DNA from: a virus
DNA length: 43,022 nucleotides
IMG/VR virus record: IMGVR_UViG_3300042691_019400
Coordinates: 1-43,022 of that record
Strand: one strand, 5' to 3'
This document shows positions 6,354-14,563 of this stretch, piece after piece (position 1 is the first letter of the stretch; each line of letters opens with the position of its first letter). A model generated the notes under the pieces. That model was not told the origin of the DNA, ran no database searches, and worked only from the letters and a program-made list of their open reading frames with translations. The translations under genes and the position numbers were made by a program.

Positions 6354-9134
6354 ATGGAAAAGAAATTAGAACTATTAAAAGAAACTATATTATTAGGTGA
6401 AAGTTTAATAACTGAAGCTAAAAAGATTGGTATTGATAAATTACCATATGGTTATGACTCACTTACAAGATTCATTGATGTAAAAACAATGAATGTTCAT
6501 TACAACAACCACTATAAAGGATATGTTAAGAAACTTAACGATGCCTTATCAAAAAAGAATTATGGTAATGTTGAATTGGAAGATATAATCAAATCAATAA
6601 CAAGATATCCAAAAGTAATTAGAAATAATGGTGGTGGTGCTTACAATCATTCATTATTTTGGAAAATGTTATCACCTGAGAAACAAACAATCAAAGGAGA
6701 AATATTAACCAAAATTAATAAAGAATTTGGGTCTTACAAAGAATTTAAGAAGAAATTTGAAGAAGAATCTATTGGAAGATTTGGGTCAGGTTGGGCTTGG
6801 TTGGTATTAACCAAAAACAATAGATTGAAAATTATGACAACACCAAATCAAGATAATCCCCAAATGAATGACATTGATGGTGGTTATCCTTTATTGGGAT
6901 TGGATTTATGGGAACACGCCTATTATTTGAAATACCAAAGTAAAAGAGATGAATACATTAAAAGGTTTTGGGATGTTGTAAATTGGGAATTCGTTAATGA
7001 TGTTTATTTATCAAAGTTAAAGACAAAACTAAAGGAATCTATAAAATCTAATAAAGTTATTAATGAAGAAGGTTCATACAAAAATTTCAAATACAATCCA
7101 ATAAAAGATTTTGGTAAGGTTACTGAATTTATAAAGGAAAATGGTAGAATTAATCCAAAGGTATTTGATGTGATGTTACCTAAAGTATATCCAAAATGTT
7201 CACCTGAAATTATTAATGACTATAATAAAGACACACATATAACTGAACCTTGTTTTGGAAAAATTAAAACCAATGATTGTGAAACAAACTATGGTGTAAT
7301 AGGTGGTAAATATGCTGTAAGTCAAAGAGGTGGAATTGGTGAATGGTCTGTTATAAATTGGTTTGATGCAAACACCAAAGTTAGTGATAAAATATTAGAA
7401 TATTTTGAAAAATACAATAAGGAGGGATTAGATTTTATTAGTTGGTTTTTTAAATTGAAAAAAACATTACTAAGTGATGATGGTAAGTTTACTGGTGAAT
7501 TAGCTGATTTTATAATGAACCCCCAAACTAAAAAAGGAACATTAGATTATGGTTCATCTCGTGAAAGTTTGGCTCTTGAAATATTGAATAAAGAATATGG
7601 CAACTCAAATATTACTAGATTTTGTGATGGTGATATAAGGGATAAATATAAAGGCCAAGATATGAAATTAACAAATGAGGATATATCGGAATATATTCAA
7701 GTTAAACCAACAAGAGATTTATATGAAACTAATATTGATGGTCAAGTAAAATATGTTTTCAAAAGTAAAAACAAATATACACCTAATAATATTAACATAT
7801 TTGCATTTATTGATAATATTAAAAACTATGTATTTTTTGATTTTAAAAATGTTGAGGTAAAAGAAGATGGGGGACAATCCAAGGAAAGATATTCTTATAT
7901 TTTCAAATCTGAAAACATTAAGTTTAAATCAAATACGTTAAGATTAAATAAATTAGTAACAGAATCAAAACTTAAAAAAATAATAATAACTGAAGAACAG
8001 AAAAAACTTATAGAAGCAATTATCTTTCAAAAAGAAAAAAATTTAATTGAACAACTATGTAGCTTCAAAGAAGTTGATAATATCTATTGTCATTTTCAAC
8101 GAGTAATCGATAGTATTGAAGGTGAAGAAAAAGAAGAAATAATAAAAGCTGCGGATACTATAATTAATTTTTATTATCCACAAATGGCAACAAGATTAAA
8201 AGATAAAGGACAAGTTAGATATATTGTTTTTGGTGGAGGTATAGTTTACAAAATATTAGAATTAGCATTAAAAAATGATTTACCTGGTAATTTTATCAAA
8301 ACTATTGCCAAATTTATAACTAATCCAACATTTGATAATACTGAAACTGAAAATAGATTAAAAAGATTAAAAAAACAATCCGATATTAAAACTGAAAATC
8401 TTGATAATTTTTTAAGTCAAGTTAGAGAAAAAACATACTCAAATTATGAAACAAGTTTGGAGGGTGATTATATGGGAAAATACCAAACTTCACTAGAGTT
8501 AAAATATAATTGTGATAAGTTTGAAAAACGTAATTTTGTTAATGTCGTTGAAATGGTTAAAAGTGGTCAGAAAGGTTTGGATGAAGTTATAAATGATTTA
8601 GTTGAATGTATTACTAACAATATGAAACAAACAAATCCAATTAAAGCGGATTTAATAGCTAAATCAGATTTTTATTATAATGACAAAGTAATATTTAAAA
8701 GAGGAGACAAATTTGAAGTAAAAATGATGAGTACTAATGTTGATAGTTATCTTTCTGAATTTTTCTCAATTTTTAAACGAAGTAAAGTAATTAAAAAAAT
8801 TAAAGATACTCACTTAGACGTTTATAATCAAATAATCAATTATTTACACTATGAACTTTTTGACCATCCTATTGTCATAAGTTTCTTAGAAAAAATTAGA
8901 AATAATATTGCTGGTATTTTCTTTGAAAATAATGTTGTAGTACCAATTCAATATATTAAACTTTATTGGTCTAATAAAGGACAAAAAACTTGTACCGAAA
9001 GTAGATTAAGTATTCGTTTTAAAATTATTGACTCAAATGTAATATCGTACATTTATGATAAAAATACCAATGAACTTCAATTAAATACTGAACCTATTAA
9101 AGTGGATGATTTTAAAGAGATTGATTGTTGGTGA
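6354..9134 (+). CDS. Superoxide dismutase fused to two nuclease-like regions; candidate packaged polyprotein
   Basis: From the ATG at 6354 the protein has 926 residues. Residues ~28-225 are an Fe/Mn superoxide dismutase, converting superoxide to peroxide and oxygen. All four metal ligands are present: H49, H99 (NNGGGAYNHSLFW), D184 and H188 (LDLWEHAYY), plus Tyr57 and the FGSGWAWLV signature. GGG before the second ligand and Q166 in PNQD favour the Mn or cambialistic type. Residues ~245-530 end with D436 and EYIQVK (446-451), compatible with a PD-(D/E)xK nuclease. Residues ~556-926 contain D766 and FEVK (787-790), again nuclease-like. The N-terminus ends in SLITE|A (E21), the first linker contains VINE|E (E238), and residues 540-555 (LKKIIITEEQKKLIEA) repeat the N-terminal tag of the metallopeptidase at 10278. 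These fit T4 prohead protease sites, (L/I)-x-E. The SOD call is firm; nuclease calls are tentative. Confidence 0.85.
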   Translation: MEKKLELLKETILLGESLITEAKKIGIDKLPYGYDSLTRFIDVKTMNVHYNNHYKGYVKKLNDALSKKNYGNVELEDIIKSITRYPKVIRNNGGGAYNHSLFWKMLSPEKQTIKGEILTKINKEFGSYKEFKKKFEEESIGRFGSGWAWLVLTKNNRLKIMTTPNQDNPQMNDIDGGYPLLGLDLWEHAYYLKYQSKRDEYIKRFWDVVNWEFVNDVYLSKLKTKLKESIKSNKVINEEGSYKNFKYNPIKDFGKVTEFIKENGRINPKVFDVMLPKVYPKCSPEIINDYNKDTHITEPCFGKIKTNDCETNYGVIGGKYAVSQRGGIGEWSVINWFDANTKVSDKILEYFEKYNKEGLDFISWFFKLKKTLLSDDGKFTGELADFIMNPQTKKGTLDYGSSRESLALEILNKEYGNSNITRFCDGDIRDKYKGQDMKLTNEDISEYIQVKPTRDLYETNIDGQVKYVFKSKNKYTPNNINIFAFIDNIKNYVFFDFKNVEVKEDGGQSKERYSYIFKSENIKFKSNTLRLNKLVTESKLKKIIITEEQKKLIEAIIFQKEKNLIEQLCSFKEVDNIYCHFQRVIDSIEGEEKEEIIKAADTIINFYYPQMATRLKDKGQVRYIVFGGGIVYKILELALKNDLPGNFIKTIAKFITNPTFDNTETENRLKRLKKQSDIKTENLDNFLSQVREKTYSNYETSLEGDYMGKYQTSLELKYNCDKFEKRNFVNVVEMVKSGQKGLDEVINDLVECITNNMKQTNPIKADLIAKSDFYYNDKVIFKRGDKFEVKMMSTNVDSYLSEFFSIFKRSKVIKKIKDTHLDVYNQIINYLHYELFDHPIVISFLEKIRNNIAGIFFENNVVVPIQYIKLYWSNKGQKTCTESRLSIRFKIIDSNVISYIYDKNTNELQLNTEPIKVDDFKEIDCW
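7971..8018 (+). other. Internal tag-like segment (candidate protease-cleaved targeting peptide)
   Basis: These 16 codons encode LKKIIITEEQKKLIEA inside the 926-residue fusion. The segment closely matches the first 16 residues of the metallopeptidase at 10278 (MKIIITESQYKLLLEA). An N-terminal tag found at an internal domain boundary suggests that a formerly separate gene was fused. The (L/I)-x-E followed by A would permit cutting by a gp21-like prohead protease. Confidence 0.5.
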
Positions 9135-9150
9135 TATTTATATATAAAAA
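9134..9150 (+). promoter_or_regulatory. ATATTTATATATAAAAA element before gp13-like gene
   Basis: This 17-nt sequence begins at the stop of the preceding gene and ends 6 nt before the ATG at 9157. The same extended form occurs, on the other strand, before the genes starting at 18959 and (with CTATTTAT) 22699, at nearly the same distance from the ATG. Confidence 0.5.
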
Positions 9151-9156
9151 CTAACT

Positions 9157-10278
9157 ATGTCAATAATTCCAGAACCAGAAAGAACACAATTATACACACG
9201 ATTGAGACATCTATTAGGTGCTCCTCTTAGAAGTATTGAATTGGAAGATGAACAATTAGATTCTTTATTAGCATTATCCATTGAGGATTACGCCCAATAT
9301 ATTCAAGATTGGCTAATTGAGTCTCAATGGTCATCATTGTATGGTTTAAATTTAGACACAGAATCATTAACCAAGGCATTCATCACCAAAAGTTTTGATT
9401 TTGAAGAACGTTATTCTTACGCATACTCAAAAATAGTCGGATTACAAGCAGGTGGGGATAATGTAATGAAGAAAGATTACATACAACTTGTACAAAATCA
9501 ACAAATATATGAAATACCTGCTGGTAGAGAAATAAATGAACTCTTATGGTATACTCCAGCAACACTTAATAATTTATTATTTGACCCTTGGAGTTTTGGT
9601 GGTTTAGGTGGTGTTGGGTTAGGAGGTCCAGCTGGATTTACACAGATGGGTTATGGTGGTTCATATTATATGATGCCAGCTTTTGATATCTTATTAAGAA
9701 TGCAAGAAATTAACATTCAAAGAAGAATTATTGCGGGTGATTTAACTTATCGAGTTACAGCTTTACCTGATGGTAAAAAAGCTGTTCATTTAATGCAAAC
9801 ACCTGGTGGTAAATTCGATTTTGGTAATTCATCGTTAATGAATGGTAAAGTTTGGTATTGGTATTATGAAGCTGATGGACCTGATAGAGATGATTGCTTG
9901 AAGAAAAATCCTGATATAATCAAATTACCTTCAGATGTTCCACTTAGTAAAATTGGTTGGTCAGATTTAAATAATCCTGCTCAAATATGGGTACGTAGAT
10001 GGTTTTATGCAACAGCCAAAGAAACCTTAGCAAAGGTTAGGGGTAAGTTCAGTGGTAACATCAAAACACCTGATAGTGAACTTACAATGGATTATCAGTC
10101 ATTGGCAACCGAAGGTAAAGATGAGAAAACAAAATTAATCGAAGAATTAACTGGTGCTGAAGGTAAATTAACAAGATTAAGACCTGAAAAAGTAATGGAA
10201 CGTGAAGGTTTAATTGCCGAAAATCTAAACAAGGTAAAGAAATTCCAAGCTTTGCCAAGACAAATATACGTAATCTAA
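9157..10278 (+). CDS. Neck / head-tail connector protein, gp13-like
   Basis: The protein has 373 residues. Its N-terminus (YTRLRHLLGAPLRSIELEDE followed by QLDSLLALSIEDYAQY) has the shape of gp13-family neck proteins, which start with a helical repeat of the form LR..LGAP...EL.DEQ.D..L..AL..Y. A Gly-rich loop (FGGLGGVGLGGPAGF, about residues 148-162) precedes the central region. A C-terminal helical segment (WFYATAKETLAKVRGKF, then KTPDSELTMDYQSLATEG) corresponds to the helical end of gp13 homologues. gp13 sits on the portal side of the neck and connects head to tail. It lies on the opposite strand from the gp14- and gp15-like genes, unlike T4. The TAATG overlap with the next gene indicates translational coupling. 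Confidence 0.65.
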   Translation: MSIIPEPERTQLYTRLRHLLGAPLRSIELEDEQLDSLLALSIEDYAQYIQDWLIESQWSSLYGLNLDTESLTKAFITKSFDFEERYSYAYSKIVGLQAGGDNVMKKDYIQLVQNQQIYEIPAGREINELLWYTPATLNNLLFDPWSFGGLGGVGLGGPAGFTQMGYGGSYYMMPAFDILLRMQEINIQRRIIAGDLTYRVTALPDGKKAVHLMQTPGGKFDFGNSSLMNGKVWYWYYEADGPDRDDCLKKNPDIIKLPSDVPLSKIGWSDLNNPAQIWVRRWFYATAKETLAKVRGKFSGNIKTPDSELTMDYQSLATEGKDEKTKLIEELTGAEGKLTRLRPEKVMEREGLIAENLNKVKKFQALPRQIYVI

Positions 10279-10904
10279 TGAAAATAATAATAACAGAATC
10301 ACAATATAAACTTCTTTTAGAAGCTACTGAAGGTTTGGATGAATTTCTTGAAACCTTAAAAAACGAATTAAAATTAAGTGATGAACTAATTGATGAAGTG
10401 AAATCAATATTTGAAAAAACTGATTGTAAAAAAGTTTCGTTTGAAAACTTATCAGGCCCTATGGGGTTAGCTTTACATAATAAATTAGTAATTAATATTA
10501 TTGTTTTAGATACGAAGTATATGTCTATATATGGCCGTAACGCTATTACTCAAACACTTTTTATTATCTTCCACGAATTAGCACATCAATATCAATTTAA
10601 AAAATATGGTGAGGAAAAAATGATGGGTCTTTATTTAAACGAAATACCTTTAGATGAAGCAGCCGAATCTATGGCGAAATATGAAGCTGTTGCCGATGAG
10701 TTTGCAATAAGAAAAGTTAGAGAATTACAACAAAAAAAATTATTACCTATGGATGTGAAAGCACGTAAAGGTTATGGTAACTATCCTTCGCCACAAATAT
10801 TTAAAGGTATGTTAGAAAAGATTAGAACAGAACTAACAAGAAGTGGTGTTGATAATATTGATAAAGCTGCAGAATATATCTATAATATGGTAAAACCAAG
10901 ATAA
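10278..10904 (+). CDS. HExxH metallopeptidase with N-terminal capsid-tag-like peptide
   Basis: This 208-residue protein carries a zincin signature HELAH (H99, E100, H103) and, downstream, YEAVADEFA (E136 to D140), the arrangement of a third zinc ligand in ImmA/IrrE- and gluzincin-like peptidases. A catalytic zinc peptidase is therefore likely, though the substrate is unknown. Residues 1-16 (MKIIITESQYKLLLEA) look like a detachable tag: a basic/Ile-rich start and an L-L-E|A site at E15. The same tag occurs inside the SOD fusion protein encoded two genes upstream. Its ATG overlaps the gp13-like stop codon, so it is made with a virion protein. This supports packaging into the capsid and delivery into the host, but it could also be a morphogenetic protease or a lysis factor. 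Confidence 0.75.
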   Translation: MKIIITESQYKLLLEATEGLDEFLETLKNELKLSDELIDEVKSIFEKTDCKKVSFENLSGPMGLALHNKLVINIIVLDTKYMSIYGRNAITQTLFIIFHELAHQYQFKKYGEEKMMGLYLNEIPLDEAAESMAKYEAVADEFAIRKVRELQQKKLLPMDVKARKGYGNYPSPQIFKGMLEKIRTELTRSGVDNIDKAAEYIYNMVKPR

Positions 10905-10905
10905 T

Positions 10906-11244
10906 ATGGAAAAGAAAAAAATAGGTGAAGTAACCAAAACATTAAGATATGGTCAATCACCATCCACCAAAATTAAAAAGATTGTCAATACACCAACTTA
11001 TGAAACAAATGGTGAATATCTTTTAATTGTTAAAGATGTTGATAAATGTACAATCACTTTGGATGGTTATACCACAGAATCTGTTAAAATTAAAGTCTTA
11101 ACCAAAACAAGTATTATTCCAAAATATTCTTTGATTGATGAACAATATGATGAAATTGAAATTGATAATGGTGCTTGTGTTGAACTTGAATATGTTTTAG
11201 GTGGTTGGTATATAATCTCCTCAGATGGAATGAAATTAGAATAA
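10906..11244 (+). CDS. Small beta-rich protein, possible virion decoration or fibre piece
   Basis: The protein has 112 residues and begins one base after the metallopeptidase stop. A Lys-rich N-terminus (MEKKKIGEVTKTLRYGQSPSTKIKKI) is followed by alternating strand-like segments: EYLLIVKDVDKCTITLDG, VKIKVLTKTSIIP and YDEIEIDNGACVELEYVLGG, ending in WYIISSDGMKLE. The last part resembles the short beta C-terminal ends of phage tail or capsid fibre proteins, in which a charged DNGACVEL strand leads to a WY..SSDG turn. No catalytic residues are evident. It is the last gene before a strong terminator. The function is not established; a structural role is inferred from composition and neighbours. 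Confidence 0.6.
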   Translation: MEKKKIGEVTKTLRYGQSPSTKIKKIVNTPTYETNGEYLLIVKDVDKCTITLDGYTTESVKIKVLTKTSIIPKYSLIDEQYDEIEIDNGACVELEYVLGGWYIISSDGMKLE

Positions 11245-11250
11245 AAATTT

Positions 11251-11278
11251 AACCCCACCTTTTGAGTGGGGTTTTTTT
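11251..11278. terminator. Bidirectional rho-independent terminator
   Basis: AACCCCAC and GTGGGGTT form an 8-bp stem around a 7-nt loop, followed by a run of seven T on the plus strand. On the minus strand the stem is followed by TTAAATTTTTATT. It separates the convergent late cluster and DNA polymerase gene. Confidence 0.9.
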
Positions 11279-11281
11279 ATT

Positions 11282-14002
11282 TTAATCAATATATCTTTCC
11301 CATCCTTCTTCAGCCAAGTCATAGATATAGTTGGGGTCAATCCCCCTCTTTTCCCAATACTCCAATTCCTTTGGTTCTAAATCTAATAAGTCTTCTTGAA
11401 TTCTATCTTGGTCTTTTTCTTCAAATGGGACACCATTAATTAATTCACATTGTTGACTTGTAAAGAAAGTTCTTTTCTCAGGATTATCAACAATTAAGTT
11501 ATCTCTAACATCTTGTTTAAATACAATTAACAATGGCTCAATACGATTATTAAATGTTGTTATTGCTCTTGGTACATTGTAATCCCCAGTCATATTAGGA
11601 TTATTTTCAATGTCATTTGAATTTAACATATAACAATTCAATAATATTTCATCCTTTTTCTTTTGTACATCTCCGTGACTTGCTTTAGTTCCATTATTAA
11701 CATAATAGATTACTTCACCAAGATTAACTTTTAGATTGTGTTTTATTGCCAATTCCATATGAGCCATTCTAGACATAGCACCACCTGATTTAGTCGTTTG
11801 TTTTGACCTATCAATATAATCTTTAATACTCAATTTAACTTTTGCTCTTTGTGCAATTTTAAGAAGGGGAATTTCTTTATTGTAAATCTTTGTAAGATAT
11901 TCGTAATACCACTCAACAAATTGTTGACCCTCACCCTCTAATAAAAGTTTGATTGCTTTGTCTAAGAAGTCCTCAATGTACAATGGAAGTTTTTTGGATT
12001 TAATTGAGTTACCTGTTAGTTTAACTTTACCATTATGTTCCATTGTGGCATAGTTCTTTCTTGCCAAGTTTATACAAGATTTCCAAGTACCATCACAATC
12101 CAATGCCATCTCACCCCTCATAAATGTATCATTAAACTCAGCAACATCAGCATCGTAACCTTTGTATTCTTTATCCTTTTTAACTTTCCAATTTAAGCCT
12201 CTACCTACATATACTCTATCATCAACACCACCTTCAGGTAATGAGAAGTTCATACCATCCGTATCACATACAAGTGGGGTATAACCCTTCTTCATAAAGA
12301 ACTTTAACATTTGACGAAGATATTGTCTACCAGTGCAAGTAATCTGTTCTCCCATATACATATCACCCCACGCAAATACTTGTGGTGCAGATAATGCACC
12401 AAACATTGAGTTGATGAATATCTTGATTGGTAATTGTTTTCTATCATAAGATAGAGATTTCTTCTTATCCTTATCATACCATTCAGCGGCCAAGTTCTTG
12501 TATTTAATACGAGCACTTCTAAAATAAGATAACATACCTTTCATTGCTCCCATAATATCACAATCAGGGAATACATCGTGAACCAATTGTATTGATGGAT
12601 ATAGAGAAGAATAGTCAAGTTTTAATACATCCTTAGAATAACCAACTCTTAATAATCTTGATAAACCACCAACAAAATCTTTCTTTTGTTCTTTCTGTGG
12701 AATTGCCAATTTGTATTTATAAGACCAAGCTAACATCAACATTTTCCATAATGTTGCAGTTCCCATAGTAGAAACCCTCTCATAAGTTGTTGGAATCATT
12801 GATGCCAACATAAATGTACCTTGATTGAATTCTTCATCCACTTTAAGGGTTTCTTCCAAGTCATCATCCAAATATCTCTCAACAAGATTATCTCCAGTTG
12901 TTTTGATATAAACATTTGAGTGTTTTTCACAAGCCAAATCAATCTTGGAATCAACACCAACCTTTTTGTATTTACCATTCTCAATATTCAACCAATACTC
13001 TTCTTTTTTTGAATAGAATGGTGCAATATCCAAGTGGTCAATATAAACTCGGTCTTTGGCTTCAGCATTGATATATTGGGTGATATATTTAAGACCAGCT
13101 GATTTGATATTTGAATTGATTGCTTGTGCTCTTCTAACTGAGTGTAGAATATCAATAATATTGTATCCCCACATACTTACTTGATTAAAGGATTCAACTT
13201 CATTGGCCAACTTTAACATCCCATTAGATTGTTTAAATTTATATTCAGGATGTAGAGTCTTACAAATCTTTTTAATATCCAAATGTAGAGCTTTACATCT
13301 TTCCATAATCCAATACCAGTCGAAGTTGAATGAATTGTATCCACCAATAATACTTGGTTTAATTTCATCAATTAATCTAAAGAACTCAACAATACCAGCT
13401 CTTTCTTGGTCTTCATTGGAACACTCAATTACTTTTTGTAATCCTTTATTTGTTTTGATTCCAATCATAAAGATTCTACCATCTTTAGGTTCTAAAGAGG
13501 TAGTTTCTAAGTCGAATCCAAATCTTGTTACATCATTGTATTCTTCATAACCTTTAAATAATCTTTTTTCTTTTTGGATAAGGTATTGTTCAACTGGGGG
13601 TAGAACTAATATTAAATCCTTGGTTTTTTCACCCCAAGGGTCAACTCCACCTTCTTTAAAGAATTGGATTAGATTTCTATAACCTTTAAGAGACTTAACC
13701 ATAAATTTAAGTCCATTCTCCAATCTTTCATTGTCACCAGTTTGTAATTTTTCTATTAGTATTCCGTGTTTTGTCATCGCTTCTTTTTGAAGACCTTTGG
13801 ATGACTTATAGAAATTAAGACCGTGTAAATCACCAACCCAAGCAAAGGCTGTGAATGTGTCTTTTCTTATTTCTTTTCCTTTACCAGGAATTTCTTTGAT
13901 TTTGAAAACGGAATCTGTTGCGTAATCGTATTCTACTGCTACGATAAATTGTTCGGGGTCGTTCCCATTAAGGAACATTTCAATTTGTTCTTGTGATATC
14001 AT
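11282..14002 (-). CDS. Family B DNA polymerase with 3'-5' exonuclease
   Basis: The protein has 906 residues. The proofreading domain shows Exo I FGFDLETTSLEP (D164, E166), Exo II YNSFNFDWYW (D228) and a Y-x3-D Exo III-like YNIID (Y280, D284). The polymerase domain shows motif A DYSSLYPS (D463), motif B KIFINSMFG (K527, N531, G535) and motif C VCDTDGMNF (D580, D582), followed by a lysine-rich KSKK segment. Motif C has DTDG where most family B enzymes have DTDS, a variant I associate with some phage enzymes. It is the replicative polymerase. It lies alone on the minus strand between two late regions, and has a sigma70-like promoter and a leader hairpin instead of the ATATTTAT element, suggesting earlier expression than the structural genes. 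Confidence 0.95.
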   Translation of the reverse strand: MISQEQIEMFLNGNDPEQFIVAVEYDYATDSVFKIKEIPGKGKEIRKDTFTAFAWVGDLHGLNFYKSSKGLQKEAMTKHGILIEKLQTGDNERLENGLKFMVKSLKGYRNLIQFFKEGGVDPWGEKTKDLILVLPPVEQYLIQKEKRLFKGYEEYNDVTRFGFDLETTSLEPKDGRIFMIGIKTNKGLQKVIECSNEDQERAGIVEFFRLIDEIKPSIIGGYNSFNFDWYWIMERCKALHLDIKKICKTLHPEYKFKQSNGMLKLANEVESFNQVSMWGYNIIDILHSVRRAQAINSNIKSAGLKYITQYINAEAKDRVYIDHLDIAPFYSKKEEYWLNIENGKYKKVGVDSKIDLACEKHSNVYIKTTGDNLVERYLDDDLEETLKVDEEFNQGTFMLASMIPTTYERVSTMGTATLWKMLMLAWSYKYKLAIPQKEQKKDFVGGLSRLLRVGYSKDVLKLDYSSLYPSIQLVHDVFPDCDIMGAMKGMLSYFRSARIKYKNLAAEWYDKDKKKSLSYDRKQLPIKIFINSMFGALSAPQVFAWGDMYMGEQITCTGRQYLRQMLKFFMKKGYTPLVCDTDGMNFSLPEGGVDDRVYVGRGLNWKVKKDKEYKGYDADVAEFNDTFMRGEMALDCDGTWKSCINLARKNYATMEHNGKVKLTGNSIKSKKLPLYIEDFLDKAIKLLLEGEGQQFVEWYYEYLTKIYNKEIPLLKIAQRAKVKLSIKDYIDRSKQTTKSGGAMSRMAHMELAIKHNLKVNLGEVIYYVNNGTKASHGDVQKKKDEILLNCYMLNSNDIENNPNMTGDYNVPRAITTFNNRIEPLLIVFKQDVRDNLIVDNPEKRTFFTSQQCELINGVPFEEKDQDRIQEDLLDLEPKELEYWEKRGIDPNYIYDLAEEGWERYID

Positions 14003-14031
14003 TATACTTAATTTTAGATGGTGTATTAGCT

Positions 14032-14050
14032 GTCATACTAAAGTGATGAC
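14032..14050 (-). promoter_or_regulatory. Hairpin in DNA polymerase mRNA leader
   Basis: The minus strand reads GTCATCACTTTAGTATGAC: GTCAT pairs with ATGAC, and AC pairs with GT after one bulged C. The hairpin lies 30-48 nt upstream of the polymerase ATG, within the predicted 60-nt leader. T4-type polymerases repress their own translation by binding a leader hairpin, so a similar role is possible but unproven. Confidence 0.3.
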
Positions 14051-14068
14051 ATTTACCTTGTCCTTATA

Positions 14069-14097
14069 AGTATAATGATACCTTTACAACTTGTCAA
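14069..14097 (-). promoter_or_regulatory. Sigma70-like promoter for DNA polymerase
   Basis: On the minus strand TTGACA (14097-14092) is followed after 17 nt by TATACT (14074-14069), close to the bacterial vegetative consensus. Transcription would start near 14062, giving a leader of about 60 nt. It is the best -35/-10 pair I saw in the window. Confidence 0.6.
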
Positions 14098-14102
14098 TTT
14101 TA

Positions 14103-14561
14103 TTAGTTATAAACTCGGATTTCTATAAATTGATTAATTAAAATATCGTTTTTTGTTTGAAATGAAATTGCAACATTACCCAAATCATAACATTCTAAAA
14201 TCATTTGTGAAAAATCAATAGAATTATTATATGCCCATAAAGAAACAAGTGAAGATGAATTTCCAGCTCCTTGTATAAAAGCAAATTTACCATCTTCAAA
14301 TGTATTTGGTAATCCTATAGCAGTGTAAACACCAATATTACTATACCCCCAAGTAATGTCATAACCTAAAGTATTTTCCAATACGATAGTAGTTGGCGCA
14401 CTTGTTCCTGTTTGTGTTAATAAAGCTGTATAAACTTTATAACTTGGTTGAGGTATTGGACTTCCACTTATAACAATTGTGTCGGCACTAATAGTTAAAG
14501 CTGATATACCACCCTCTATTACTTGGTCTGATAAATTATTTACAATATATTTTGTTGCCAT
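14103..14561 (-). CDS. Small beta-rich virion-associated protein (unknown)
   Basis: This 152-residue protein starts MATKYIVNNLSDQVIEGG and is rich in Thr, Ser, Ile and Asn with no charged catalytic motif. It ends in strand-like segments (VAISFQTKNDILINQFIEIRVYN). Such proteins in fibre regions are usually fibre-tip, adaptor or capsid-decoration pieces. Its ATG comes two bases after the stop of the 301-residue gene, so it is the last gene of the 22699-14103 transcription unit. I do not recognise a family. Confidence 0.6.
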   Translation of the reverse strand: MATKYIVNNLSDQVIEGGISALTISADTIVISGSPIPQPSYKVYTALLTQTGTSAPTTIVLENTLGYDITWGYSNIGVYTAIGLPNTFEDGKFAFIQGAGNSSSLVSLWAYNNSIDFSQMILECYDLGNVAISFQTKNDILINQFIEIRVYN

Positions 14562-14563
14562 TT

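Noticed and set aside
13203-13550. Plus-strand 115-codon frame inside the DNA polymerase gene
   Set aside because: It is antisense to the exonuclease domain, with no start signals and no recognisable product.
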